This document shows, one piece after another, positions 46,308 to 53,447 of a stretch of 64,000 nucleotides of DNA. The translations under genes and the position numbers were made by a program. Position 1 is the stretch's first letter; each line of letters opens with the position of its first letter. Location of the stretch: assembly GCA_963818445.1 (NCBI GenBank), contig CAWFSG010000024.1, positions 21,483-85,482 on the forward strand, read 5' to 3'. Under the pieces are notes generated by a model, which did no database searches, had not been told where the DNA came from, and saw only the letters and a list, made by a program, of their open reading frames with translations. The stretch comes from Prado023 sp963818445 (GTDB lineage: Bacteria > Actinomycetota > Actinomycetes > S36-B12 > CAIYMF01).

Positions 46308-46790
46308 ATGACCGACCGCATCGCCGACCTGGCAACCGAGCCGCCTGCCGGACCTCTGGCCCCTCGGGGCCCGAGCCGCCGCCGTGTGCTGGTCACCGGC
46401 GGTGTCGTCGTCGCGGCTGCCGCCGCGGCAGTCGCCTGCGGGCCATCCGGCGCATCCGAAAGCGGTGGCGCCCCGGGTCCCACCGACTCCACCGGCGGTC
46501 GGGTCGGGGCGACTGTCCCCACGGCAGACATCCCGGTGGGCGGTGGTCAGATCCGCACCGACGAGAAGGTGGTCATCACGCAGCCAACTGCAGGGAGCTA
46601 CAAGGCGTTCACTGCGGTCTGCACCCATCAGGGGTGCCTGGTCGCCTCGATTGCTGACGGGATGATCGTGTGCCCCTGCCATGGCAGCACGTTCTCCATC
46701 TCCGACGGCTCCGTGACGGGTGGCCCTGCACCCGCTCCGTTGGCGCCCGCGCCCATCACCGTATCCGGAGCGACTATCACCCTGAACTGA
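46308..46790 (+). CDS. Rieske [2Fe-2S] protein, exported
   Basis: A 160-residue exported Rieske protein. The N-terminus has SRRRVLVTGG, a Tat motif, and VACG may be a lipidation site. The cluster ligands are CTHQGC and CPCHGSTFS (Cys/His pairs), and the last part, GGPAPAPLAPAPITV, is typical of the fold. It could carry electrons to or from the oxidases in this island, although no partner is proven. It follows the sigma/anti-sigma pair (53 bp gap) with AAGGAGGA upstream and may be under their control. Confidence 0.88.
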   Translation: MTDRIADLATEPPAGPLAPRGPSRRRVLVTGGVVVAAAAAAVACGPSGASESGGAPGPTDSTGGRVGATVPTADIPVGGGQIRTDEKVVITQPTAGSYKAFTAVCTHQGCLVASIADGMIVCPCHGSTFSISDGSVTGGPAPAPLAPAPITVSGATITLN

Positions 46791-46898
46791 GAGCCGCCCC
46801 CGGTTTTCGCCGGTCGTTGCCCGCCACTCATTTCACCGGAGCCACTGGCCCCTCCCAGGAGCGATGAAGGCCTTGCCCCGGTCCTTCGGACAGGCGGG

Positions 46899-46934
46899 CC
46901 CCCGCGACTGATCCCTCCTAGGCAGTCGTGGGGG
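46899..46934. terminator. Hairpin between convergent Rieske and kinase genes
   Basis: A 12-bp stem with one mismatch (CCCCCGCGACTG with CAGTCGTGGGGG) and a 12-nt loop, in the 330-bp gap between the two convergent genes. The rest of this gap holds no gene that I can see. Confidence 0.55.
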
Positions 46935-47120
46935 TCGCGCCTCACCAAGGAGCCAGCTTCGGCCACCGTTCAGCATCCCCTTCGCCATACCGGCGGTACT
47001 CAAGCCGGTACGGTCGGAGAGACCACGAGAACCTCCGTGACTGGCTCGATGCCAGGCGCGGCTGAACCCGATCCTGCTCCTCTCGCCATCGGCTGAGGAG
47101 CCACAGCTACGGGTGGTCGG

Positions 47121-48437
47121 TCAGGCGGGCAACTGGGCGGTGATCGTCGTTCCCTGGCCCGGTGCTGAGTCAATCGTCATGTGTCCGCCGGCGTCGGCCA
47201 CCGTCTCCTGGATCAACCGGAGGCCGAAGTGACCCTCGACGCCATTGAGCGTTGGATCGAAACCGACTCCGTTGTCGGCGACCTCGATGACGAGCGACTG
47301 TCGCGTCTGGTTCATCCGGACCACCACCTGGTCGGCATCGGCGTGCTTGGCGACGTTGCGAAGGAGCTCCCGCGTGACCCGGACTGCCAGCCGTGCGGTC
47401 AGGAGGTTGGGAGCCAGGGAGTCGTCGATCTCGACGGTGACCGACACGTCGGTCATGTCCAGGACGTCCACGAGGTCGCGGACTGCCTGGCTCAGGCCGC
47501 GGACTTCGACATCGGGCGGGTAGATGTCGTCCATGAGGTGGCGCAGGGACGAGACGTCCTCGCGCAGGATGGAGCTGGCCTGGTCAAGGTGCCCGCGGAC
47601 CTCGGAATCCTCGTCCAGCTGTCGGGCATCGGACGACAGCGCGTAGCCGACGCCAGCAAGGTCCTGAAGCACGCCGTCGTGCAGGTCCTGGGCGATTCGT
47701 CGTCGTTCATGGTCGGAGGAGGCCACTGCGTTGACCAGCATCCGGCGCATCTGGAGCTGCCCCGCATCCACGCGTCGGGCGAGTGAGACGGCAAGGGGCA
47801 GCGTGAGCAGCATGAACACGAGGAGGGCCGTCAGTGGCAGGGGCACGATCTCCAGGATGAGTGCGTTGGTGCTCTCGGCCAGTCCGGCGGTGGAGGTGTA
47901 CGCCTCGAACAGGAGGTCCTGGCCCTCCACGGATGGGACCCCGGCATAGACCTCGACCAGCTGGTCGGCCGACGTGCGCTCCAACTCGTTCTCGGCCTTG
48001 GTCAGGTCGGAGACGTGCGAGAGGACGTGATCACTGCCGAACAGCGCGTACTCCTCGGGTTCCATGTGGAAGGTCTTGCCCACGAGCGGCTTCTCGCTTG
48101 ACCAGAGGATCGTCCCGCTTCCACCACCCGCATCGCCCCAGATCTTGACGTGCTCGATCGAACCGTCCAGGGTCCGCAGCTCCATGGTCCTGTTGAACAG
48201 CGACATGGCTTCTGGATCGTGATCGTGGAAGGCCGGGGTGGTCAAGGGGGCCACGATGCCCGTGGCCACCGCGCGTGCGATCCGCTCGGCATCGCGCTCG
48301 GCCTGGTGCCGGGCCAGCGTGCCGCTCAGGAACACGGCTCCCGCTGAGACGACCAGCAGGGCGATCACGCTGTACATCAGGTACGCGCCGAAAGCCCTGC
48401 GTACGGCGCTTTCCTGGGTGAGGTCGTAGCCGTTCAC
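47121..48437 (-). CDS. Membrane histidine kinase, HisKA_3 type (right pair)
   Basis: A 438-residue sensor kinase paralogous to the one at 28911-30275. Two membrane helices flank a sensor domain with VKIWGDAGGGSGTILWSSEK, PLVGKTFHMEPEEYALFGSD. The HisKA_3 box is RRRIAQDLHDGVLQDLAGVG and the ATPase has LLRNVAKHADADQVVVRM, ADNGVGFDP and GHFGLRLIQETV. The longer frame upstream overlaps its response regulator; GTG 48437 gives an N-terminus that runs straight into the first helix. The regulator gene lies 43 bp upstream. Confidence 0.9.
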   Translation of the reverse strand: MNGYDLTQESAVRRAFGAYLMYSVIALLVVSAGAVFLSGTLARHQAERDAERIARAVATGIVAPLTTPAFHDHDPEAMSLFNRTMELRTLDGSIEHVKIWGDAGGGSGTILWSSEKPLVGKTFHMEPEEYALFGSDHVLSHVSDLTKAENELERTSADQLVEVYAGVPSVEGQDLLFEAYTSTAGLAESTNALILEIVPLPLTALLVFMLLTLPLAVSLARRVDAGQLQMRRMLVNAVASSDHERRRIAQDLHDGVLQDLAGVGYALSSDARQLDEDSEVRGHLDQASSILREDVSSLRHLMDDIYPPDVEVRGLSQAVRDLVDVLDMTDVSVTVEIDDSLAPNLLTARLAVRVTRELLRNVAKHADADQVVVRMNQTRQSLVIEVADNGVGFDPTLNGVEGHFGLRLIQETVADAGGHMTIDSAPGQGTTITAQLPA

Positions 48438-48480
48438 GGGCGCAGCGCCATGGTGGCGAGGGCGGGCAGCGCACGCACCG

Positions 48481-49161
48481 TCAATCCCCGAGTCGGATGA
48501 GGCCGGCCCGGGACGCCAGCACGACGGCTTCGAGCTGGGAGTGGACCCCGAGCTTCGCAAGGATGCTCTTCACGTACCCGCGACACGTATGCAGGCTGAC
48601 ACCGAGCTGCTTGGCGATCCCACGCGGATCGAGGCCCTTGCCGAGGAGGCCCAGCACCTCAAGCTCGCGCGGAGTCAGGGTGGATGCCTGGCCAGGGCGC
48701 GCAGGTGTGGCCGGTCTGGTGAACTCTGCCAGGACCGCGGCCGGCAGGATCAGGCTGCCCCGACGTGCGGTCCGCAGTGCGCTGAGGACGTCATCGAGCG
48801 AGCCGTCCTTGGCCAGGAAGCCCGAGGCCCCGGCGGTACCGGCACGGGTCATCTCGATGGGGCTGGCATGGGCGGTGAGGATGAGCACCTTCAGCTCAGG
48901 GTCCCGCGACGTCAGCTCCGAGGTGGCCGAGATCCCGTCCCGGTCGGGCAGCTGCAGGTCCATGAGGACGATGTCCGGCGCCAGCCGGATCGCGGCCGAG
49001 ATGCCGTCCTCGGCGTTCAGCGAATGCCCCACGCACGTGAGGTCGGGCTCGGCGTCCAGGGCTCGAGCAAGGAGTTCGGCGAACGTTCGGTGGTCGTCCA
49101 CGACCAGGACACGGGTCGGCGTCGCCGGCGGCCCAAGGTACCCGTCTGTCCGACCGTGCAT
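48481..49161 (-). CDS. LuxR/NarL-type response regulator (right pair)
   Basis: A 226-residue response regulator, paralogue of the one at 28215-28907: receiver TRVLVVDDHRTFAELLARAL, Asp in PDIVLMDLQLPDRDG, HTH LTPRELEVLGLLGKGLDPRG, GVSLHTCRGYVKSILAKLGV. The recognition helices of the two differ at one or two positions. ATG 49161 follows GGGAGG. It forms an inward-pointing pair with the downstream kinase, mirroring the left end of the island. Confidence 0.92.
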   Translation of the reverse strand: MHGRTDGYLGPPATPTRVLVVDDHRTFAELLARALDAEPDLTCVGHSLNAEDGISAAIRLAPDIVLMDLQLPDRDGISATSELTSRDPELKVLILTAHASPIEMTRAGTAGASGFLAKDGSLDDVLSALRTARRGSLILPAAVLAEFTRPATPARPGQASTLTPRELEVLGLLGKGLDPRGIAKQLGVSLHTCRGYVKSILAKLGVHSQLEAVVLASRAGLIRLGD

Positions 49162-49444
49162 GACCCGCCTCCCGGCGCGAAGTCGTGCGCATGCAAACCC
49201 ATCTGCACCGAGAGACTAAGGGAAGGCTACCCAACTGTCCAGAGACATCTGCCGGGCAGGGGGTGGGCGGTCACTTCGTTACTCGCTCCAGCCAGCTGCC
49301 TGGATGCTGCGGCCGTGAGCCATCCCCTCGACCAGCAGCTGGCCGCCAAGGCCGTGCCCCCACCATGCCCACGAGTGTGCCGCCAGGGCGGCGGTGGTGG
49401 TCATGGTTGGGCTATCTGGCCCGATAGTTCCCCGCCCCTTACCG

Positions 49445-49530
49445 GCGTTTGTGCTGGTCAGAGGCCCTTTTCCTGTGGAGCGGGTGACGGGATCCGTCGC
49501 GTCCGCTTCGCGGCCGCTCCTCCCGATTCC
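49445..49530 (+). repeat. 86-bp direct repeat, right copy (candidate island boundary)
   Basis: The second copy of 27964-28049 (82/86 identical, no gaps). It contains GAGCGGGTGACGGG at 49478-49491, identical to the tRNA-Gly 3' end that follows at 49584-49597. Between the two lie 54 bp. The rest of the 49162-49584 gap holds the promoter region of the response regulator and the hairpin at 49547-49581. Confidence 0.7.
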
Positions 49531-49546
49531 ATGGTCTTCCACCCTC

Positions 49547-49581
49547 ATGGGGAAGGCCCCCACAATGAGGGCCTTCCCCAT
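49547..49581 (-). terminator. Hairpin downstream of tRNA-Gly
   Basis: A perfect 13-bp stem (ATGGGGAAGGCCC and its complement) with a 9-nt loop lies just after the 3' end of the minus-strand tRNA gene. It probably ends its transcript. Confidence 0.7.
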
Positions 49582-49584
49582 CAG

Positions 49585-49655
49585 AGCGGGTGACGGGAAT
49601 CGAACCCGCACTGTCAGCTTGGGAAGCTGATGTTCTACCATTGAACTACACCCGC
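49585..49655 (-). tRNA. tRNA-Gly (anticodon CCC)
   Basis: A 71-nt cloverleaf on the minus strand: acceptor stem GCGGGTG/CACCCGC, D stem GTTC/GAAC, anticodon stem TCAGC/GCTGA around the loop TTCCCAA, T arm GCGGGTTCGATTCCCGT. The loop gives anticodon CCC. The 3' CCA is not encoded. Its 3' end is repeated in the 86-bp elements. Confidence 0.95.
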
Positions 49656-49843
49656 AGCCGCCACCGTCATCGGTGGGACGCCCTGATTATGCCCCACGCG
49701 CGGCACCGGCCTCAAACGCCCACCGGCTCCTCTCAGGGTCACGTCGGTTTCGAGCGGAGCGCGTTCGTCGAGACCCGACGCGATCCGGGTGCCGCCCCAG
49801 CAGACCCGACGTGATTCGGGAACCTCCTGGGCGGGTCCGCCGC

Positions 49844-49849
49844 TACGAT
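49844..49849 (+). promoter_or_regulatory. -10 box (TACGAT), leaderless spacing
   Basis: TACGAT is exactly 6 nt before the ATG of dcd at 49856. No ribosome binding site is present. Confidence 0.6.
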
Positions 49850-49855
49850 CCGGAC

Positions 49856-50422
49856 ATGATCCTCTCCGATGGCACCATCCGCCGACTGCTCGACGAGGGC
49901 CGCCTGGTCATCGACCCGATCGAGGACGCCCAGATCCAGCCCGCGAGCGTGGACGTCCGCCTTGGCCCGGAGTTCCTCGTCTTCCGGAACCACACGACTG
50001 AGGTGATCGATCCCTACGACAAGCCGGCCGATCTCAACGAGCGGGTCCGGGTGCCAGACGGCACGGCCTTCATCCTGCACCCGGGTGAATTCGTGCTCGC
50101 CACGACCGTCGAGGCGATCGGCCTGCCCGACGACCTCGTTGCGCGGGTGGAGGGCAAGAGCAGCCTCGGCCGGCTGGGCCTACTCATCCACGCCACGGCG
50201 GGCTTCGTCGATCCGGGCTGGCCGCGGGGCCAGATCACCCTCGAGCTGAGCAACGTGGCCACGCTGCCGATCAAGCTCTGGCCGGGCATGCGGATCGGCC
50301 AGCTCAGCTTCCATGCCCTGGACGCCCCCGCCGAGCGCCCCTACGGTCACGTCGACCTGAACTCCAAGTACGTGGGGCAGTCCGGGCCGATGGCCTCCCA
50401 GTACGCGCAGAACCCGAAGTAG
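49856..50422 (+). CDS. dcd: dCTP deaminase (probably dUMP-forming)
   Basis: A 188-residue homotrimeric nucleotide enzyme that deaminates dCTP and, in the actinobacterial bifunctional form, also hydrolyses the product to dUMP. It has the family motifs IQPASVDVRLG, VARVEGKSSLGRLGLLIHATAGFVDPGW (key Glu, Ser, Arg and Ala residues in the middle) and ITLELSNVATLPIKLWPGMRIGQL, with the C-terminal YVGQSGPMAS closing the site. The HATAGFVDPGW region resembles the dUMP-forming mycobacterial enzyme. ATG 49856 fits the leaderless promoter; the longer upstream frame has no domain character. Confidence 0.93.
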   Translation: MILSDGTIRRLLDEGRLVIDPIEDAQIQPASVDVRLGPEFLVFRNHTTEVIDPYDKPADLNERVRVPDGTAFILHPGEFVLATTVEAIGLPDDLVARVEGKSSLGRLGLLIHATAGFVDPGWPRGQITLELSNVATLPIKLWPGMRIGQLSFHALDAPAERPYGHVDLNSKYVGQSGPMASQYAQNPK

Positions 50423-50507
50423 GTCGCAGCCCGGGGGATCCCAGTGCGCGTCTCCGTGGGCGACGTCGTGTCGACAGGACGACGTCGGCGTACCGCGCAC
50501 TTCCCGC

Positions 50508-50547
50508 GCCAAGGCCCCCCATCCCAGCGCGGGATGGGGGCCTTGGC
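50508..50547. terminator. Bidirectional hairpin between dcd and the glycoside hydrolase gene
   Basis: A strong stem of about 17 bp (GCCAAGGCCCCCCATCCC and complement, one bulge) lies between two convergent genes. A further 9-bp inverted repeat (CGACGTCGT with its complement) is at about 50461-50487. Confidence 0.75.
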
Positions 50548-50558
50548 GGCTGGCCGGG

Positions 50559-51817
50559 TCAGGCGGCTCGAGCGATGTGGATCGGCTGGGCGTTCACCTT
50601 GATCGTGGTGCCGCCGCCGACGGTGGTGCTCGTGCCGTCGAGTCGGCGGATCTTCCAGGTTCCCGCGGGCAGCTTCACGGTCTTGGTCTTCGATGCGTAG
50701 CGGATGGTCGCCTTTCCGGTCGGCGATCCAATGGTGCACGTGGTGATCGACGACTTGACCTTGCAGCCGTACCAGGCTCTGTTGACCATCCAGTCCTGGA
50801 CCTCCAGGAATGCTCGCCCACCGGCGGTCAGACCACCATCGGTGCGGCTGGTCAAGTCGGTCCCCAGCACATGGATGTCCCAGCCGTACCAGAACACCCG
50901 CTTCACGCCGTAGCGCATCGAGTCGACGTAGGTACGAGCCACGAAGGTCGCTGCGGTGTCGCCGGTGTAGCTCCGCTTGACCTTCATGTAGGGGCGGGTG
51001 TCGCCGAAGGACATCTCGCCGTCCCACATGGGCTTCTTCCCGGCGCCGTACTTCTTGTAGTACGACTTCATCTTCTTGATGTAGGCGACGCGCGTCGCCC
51101 GGTCCCGAGGTGGCAGGCGGGTAGAAGTGGGCCGAGACCGCGTCGACGTACTTCCAGCCGACCTTCTTCATCGCTGGCCCGTAGGCCTTGCCGAACTTGC
51201 CGACCGGGCCCTTCGCGCGCACGGTCGTACTCGCTGCCACCATCTTGGCGCCCGGGTCGACGGACTTCAGCGCGATGTAGGCATCCTTGGTCAAGGTGGC
51301 CATCTGCGCCGGGGTGCCGAGGTAGAAGTCTCGGAGATTCGCCTCATTCCACGCCTGGTAGGCGGTGATCAAACCCTTGTAGCGGGCGGCCACGACCTTG
51401 AGGAAGTCCGTGTAGTAGGCGTTGCTCTTGGGGTGGCTGTTGGAGCCCGGCCCGTAGAGACCCAACTTGGAGTTCGGGTCGGAGGCGGCCCATTGGGGAG
51501 TCGAGCCGAGGGTGTAGAGGATCTCGCGGGCCCCGAGAGCCCGGGCATTGCGGACGGCGGCGTCCAACTTGACCCAGTTGTACTCGTTGTCCGAGGTCTC
51601 CACCTCACGCCAGGTGACGCCAGCGTCCCAGAGGCGAATGGCACCGACGGTTCCGACAGGAAGCGTCCCAGGAGTGCCGGACGCGATACCCGCCACGTGC
51701 TGGCCGAAGAGCTCTGGCTGTACCACGGGTGCTGCACTGGCCGCTCCCGCCGGGATCGTCGCGGCCAGCACGCCGGCAGCCACGACCGGCACGAGGAACT
51801 GAGGACAGACGACGCAT
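50559..51817 (-). pseudogene. Secreted glycoside hydrolase-like protein, clan GH-A/GH39-like (two frame breaks)
   Basis: Joined frames give about 418 residues. The ATG at 51817 follows GGGGGGAG, and a shift near 51803 (one extra base) leads into the signal (LVPVVAAGVLAATIPAGAAS) and the barrel: GAIRLWDAGVTWREVETSDN, AYQAWNEANLRDFYLG with the candidate acid/base Asn-Glu, and YPPATSGP. A second shift near 51106, in a run of G, leads to PMWDGEMSFGDTRPY with the candidate nucleophile Glu. The last 100 residues are beta-rich. The next gene upstream on the same strand encodes an intact paralogue. The sugar substrate is unknown. Confidence 0.78.
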
Positions 51818-51969
51818 GGGACTCCCCCCAAATCGGAATCAGGAATGGCCCCACAGTGCCTCTCGCAGCACTGACAGTCAACTCTCTGCGGCCCCGCGTC
51901 GCGGCTTATCCGACCCTTAGCGCTTCCATTGCTGCCCAGAGCCTGAGACCCGGACAAGCCTGTCCGGGC

Positions 51970-53295
51970 TCACCCCGAGAAGCGGACCAGGATCGGGTCG
52001 GCCGTGACCTCCAGCGAGTCCCCCGACGCGGGCTCGCAGGTGCCGTCGAGGCGGCAGACCTGCGCGGCTTCGGCCGGCATCGGTACGGTCGCCGGTCCCT
52101 TGTGGCTGAACAGGATCTGTGCCGGAAGGCCGTCGCCGGTGGCCAGCTCGCAGGTCGTCAGGGCCCCGGCCTCCCCGGTCGGCTCCATGAGCTCGCCGGT
52201 GCAGCCCTGCCAGTACGCCCCGTCGAACCAGTCCTGCACGGTCAGGTAGGCCTGTCCGGCGGGCAGGATCTCGCCGGTCTGGGCGTCCACCTGGTCGATG
52301 CCGAGGATGTGGTCGTTCCACGAGTACCAGTACACCCGGTCGATGCCCAGCGCGAGGGAGTCGATGTAGGTGCGGGCGACCCAGCCGGCCGCGCGCTCCT
52401 GCGGGACGGTCACCTTCTCCCTGGCGAAGTCGCGGCGGTCGCCGTAGTTGATCTCGGTGTCCCAGAGCTGGCCCGTCCAGCCCCGCTCTGCCAGCCACGC
52501 ACGCATGAGTCGCACGTAGGCCGCGCGCGTGCCGGCACCCTGGTCGGCCAGCGGGTAGAGGTGCACGGCCATGGCGTCCACCGGCCACCCGCGCTCGGCC
52601 AGGGCTGCGGCGTACTTGCCGTACCAGGGCTTGACCGGCCCGGATGCGCGCACCGTCGTGCTCGCCCCGACCAGCAGCGCGTCGGGGTCGACCTCGTCGA
52701 GCACCTCCTTGGCCTTCAGCGTCAGCTCCGCGAGGTAGTCGGGCTTGCCGCGGTAGAAGATCTTGATGTTGGCCTCGTTCCAGACCTGGTACGAGGTGAT
52801 CCGGCCCTTGTAGCGTTCGGCCACCTGGCGCAGGAAGCTCAGGTACGCCTCCTCGTCGGGGGCCGAGGAGGTCCCGGGCCCGTAGATCCCGGGCGCCTGC
52901 GGGTCCAGCGCGGCCCAGGGAGCTGGGCTCCCGTGCACCCACTGGATGTCTGCCGCTCCGATCTTCTCGGCCTGGGCGACTGCGGAGTCCATGGGCGCCC
53001 AGTCGATCTGCCCCTGCACCGGTTCGAGCTGCCGCCAGGCGACCCCGGAGTCCCACAGGCGGATCGCCCCTGCGGTGGGTGGCATCGGCTCGGCGCCCGA
53101 GGCCAGGTTCCCCACGTGCGTGCCGAAGAGTTCCCGAGCGACGGGTTCGCCGGGTGGCACCGTGGCGGCCTTCGACGTGTCGGCGGCCGGGGTGGTGGGG
53201 TCATCGGGGGTCGCGGCGGACGAGGTGCAGGCCGCCATCAGGCCACCGACCAGGCATAGGGCAGCCGACACCGCGAAACGGCGGGAAACGGGCAT
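51970..53295 (-). CDS. Glycoside hydrolase-like lipoprotein, clan GH-A/GH39-like
   Basis: A 441-residue lipoprotein (lipobox LMAAC), paralogue of the frame-broken gene downstream. Barrel motifs: GAIRLWDSGVAWRQLEPVQG, SYQVWNEANIKIFYRG (acid/base Asn-Glu), and GQLWDTEINYGDRRDF (candidate nucleophile Glu). The C-terminal part has a Cys-containing beta domain. The ATG at 53295 has GGGAGGA upstream. It lies beside a polysaccharide assembly cluster (divergent), so it may trim the cell's own exopolysaccharide; this is inferred from position only. Confidence 0.82.
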   Translation of the reverse strand: MPVSRRFAVSAALCLVGGLMAACTSSAATPDDPTTPAADTSKAATVPPGEPVARELFGTHVGNLASGAEPMPPTAGAIRLWDSGVAWRQLEPVQGQIDWAPMDSAVAQAEKIGAADIQWVHGSPAPWAALDPQAPGIYGPGTSSAPDEEAYLSFLRQVAERYKGRITSYQVWNEANIKIFYRGKPDYLAELTLKAKEVLDEVDPDALLVGASTTVRASGPVKPWYGKYAAALAERGWPVDAMAVHLYPLADQGAGTRAAYVRLMRAWLAERGWTGQLWDTEINYGDRRDFAREKVTVPQERAAGWVARTYIDSLALGIDRVYWYSWNDHILGIDQVDAQTGEILPAGQAYLTVQDWFDGAYWQGCTGELMEPTGEAGALTTCELATGDGLPAQILFSHKGPATVPMPAEAAQVCRLDGTCEPASGDSLEVTADPILVRFSG

Positions 53296-53403
53296 CTGTC
53301 CTCCCTCATCAGGGGTGCAGGATACCCACCTCGACATGTCCGACCGCCGGAAACCTGCCGGCCCGGAACGGCCCGTGGGCTTGGAAACGGCGCCACAGGT
53401 GTC

Positions 53404-53409
53404 TAGTCT
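53404..53409 (+). promoter_or_regulatory. -10 box (TAGTCT) of the polysaccharide cluster
   Basis: TAGTCT lies 38 nt before the ATG at 53448, which has a GGGAGGGG ribosome binding site. This is therefore a normal leadered transcript, unlike several other genes here. Confidence 0.4.
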
Positions 53410-53447
53410 CGTGAGTTGCTGGGCCGTCGACGCTGGTGGGAGGGGAG

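Noticed and set aside
27964..49530. IS element or transposon ends for the 86-bp repeats
   Set aside because: The repeats are direct, not inverted, contain a tRNA 3' end, and no transposase gene lies between them.
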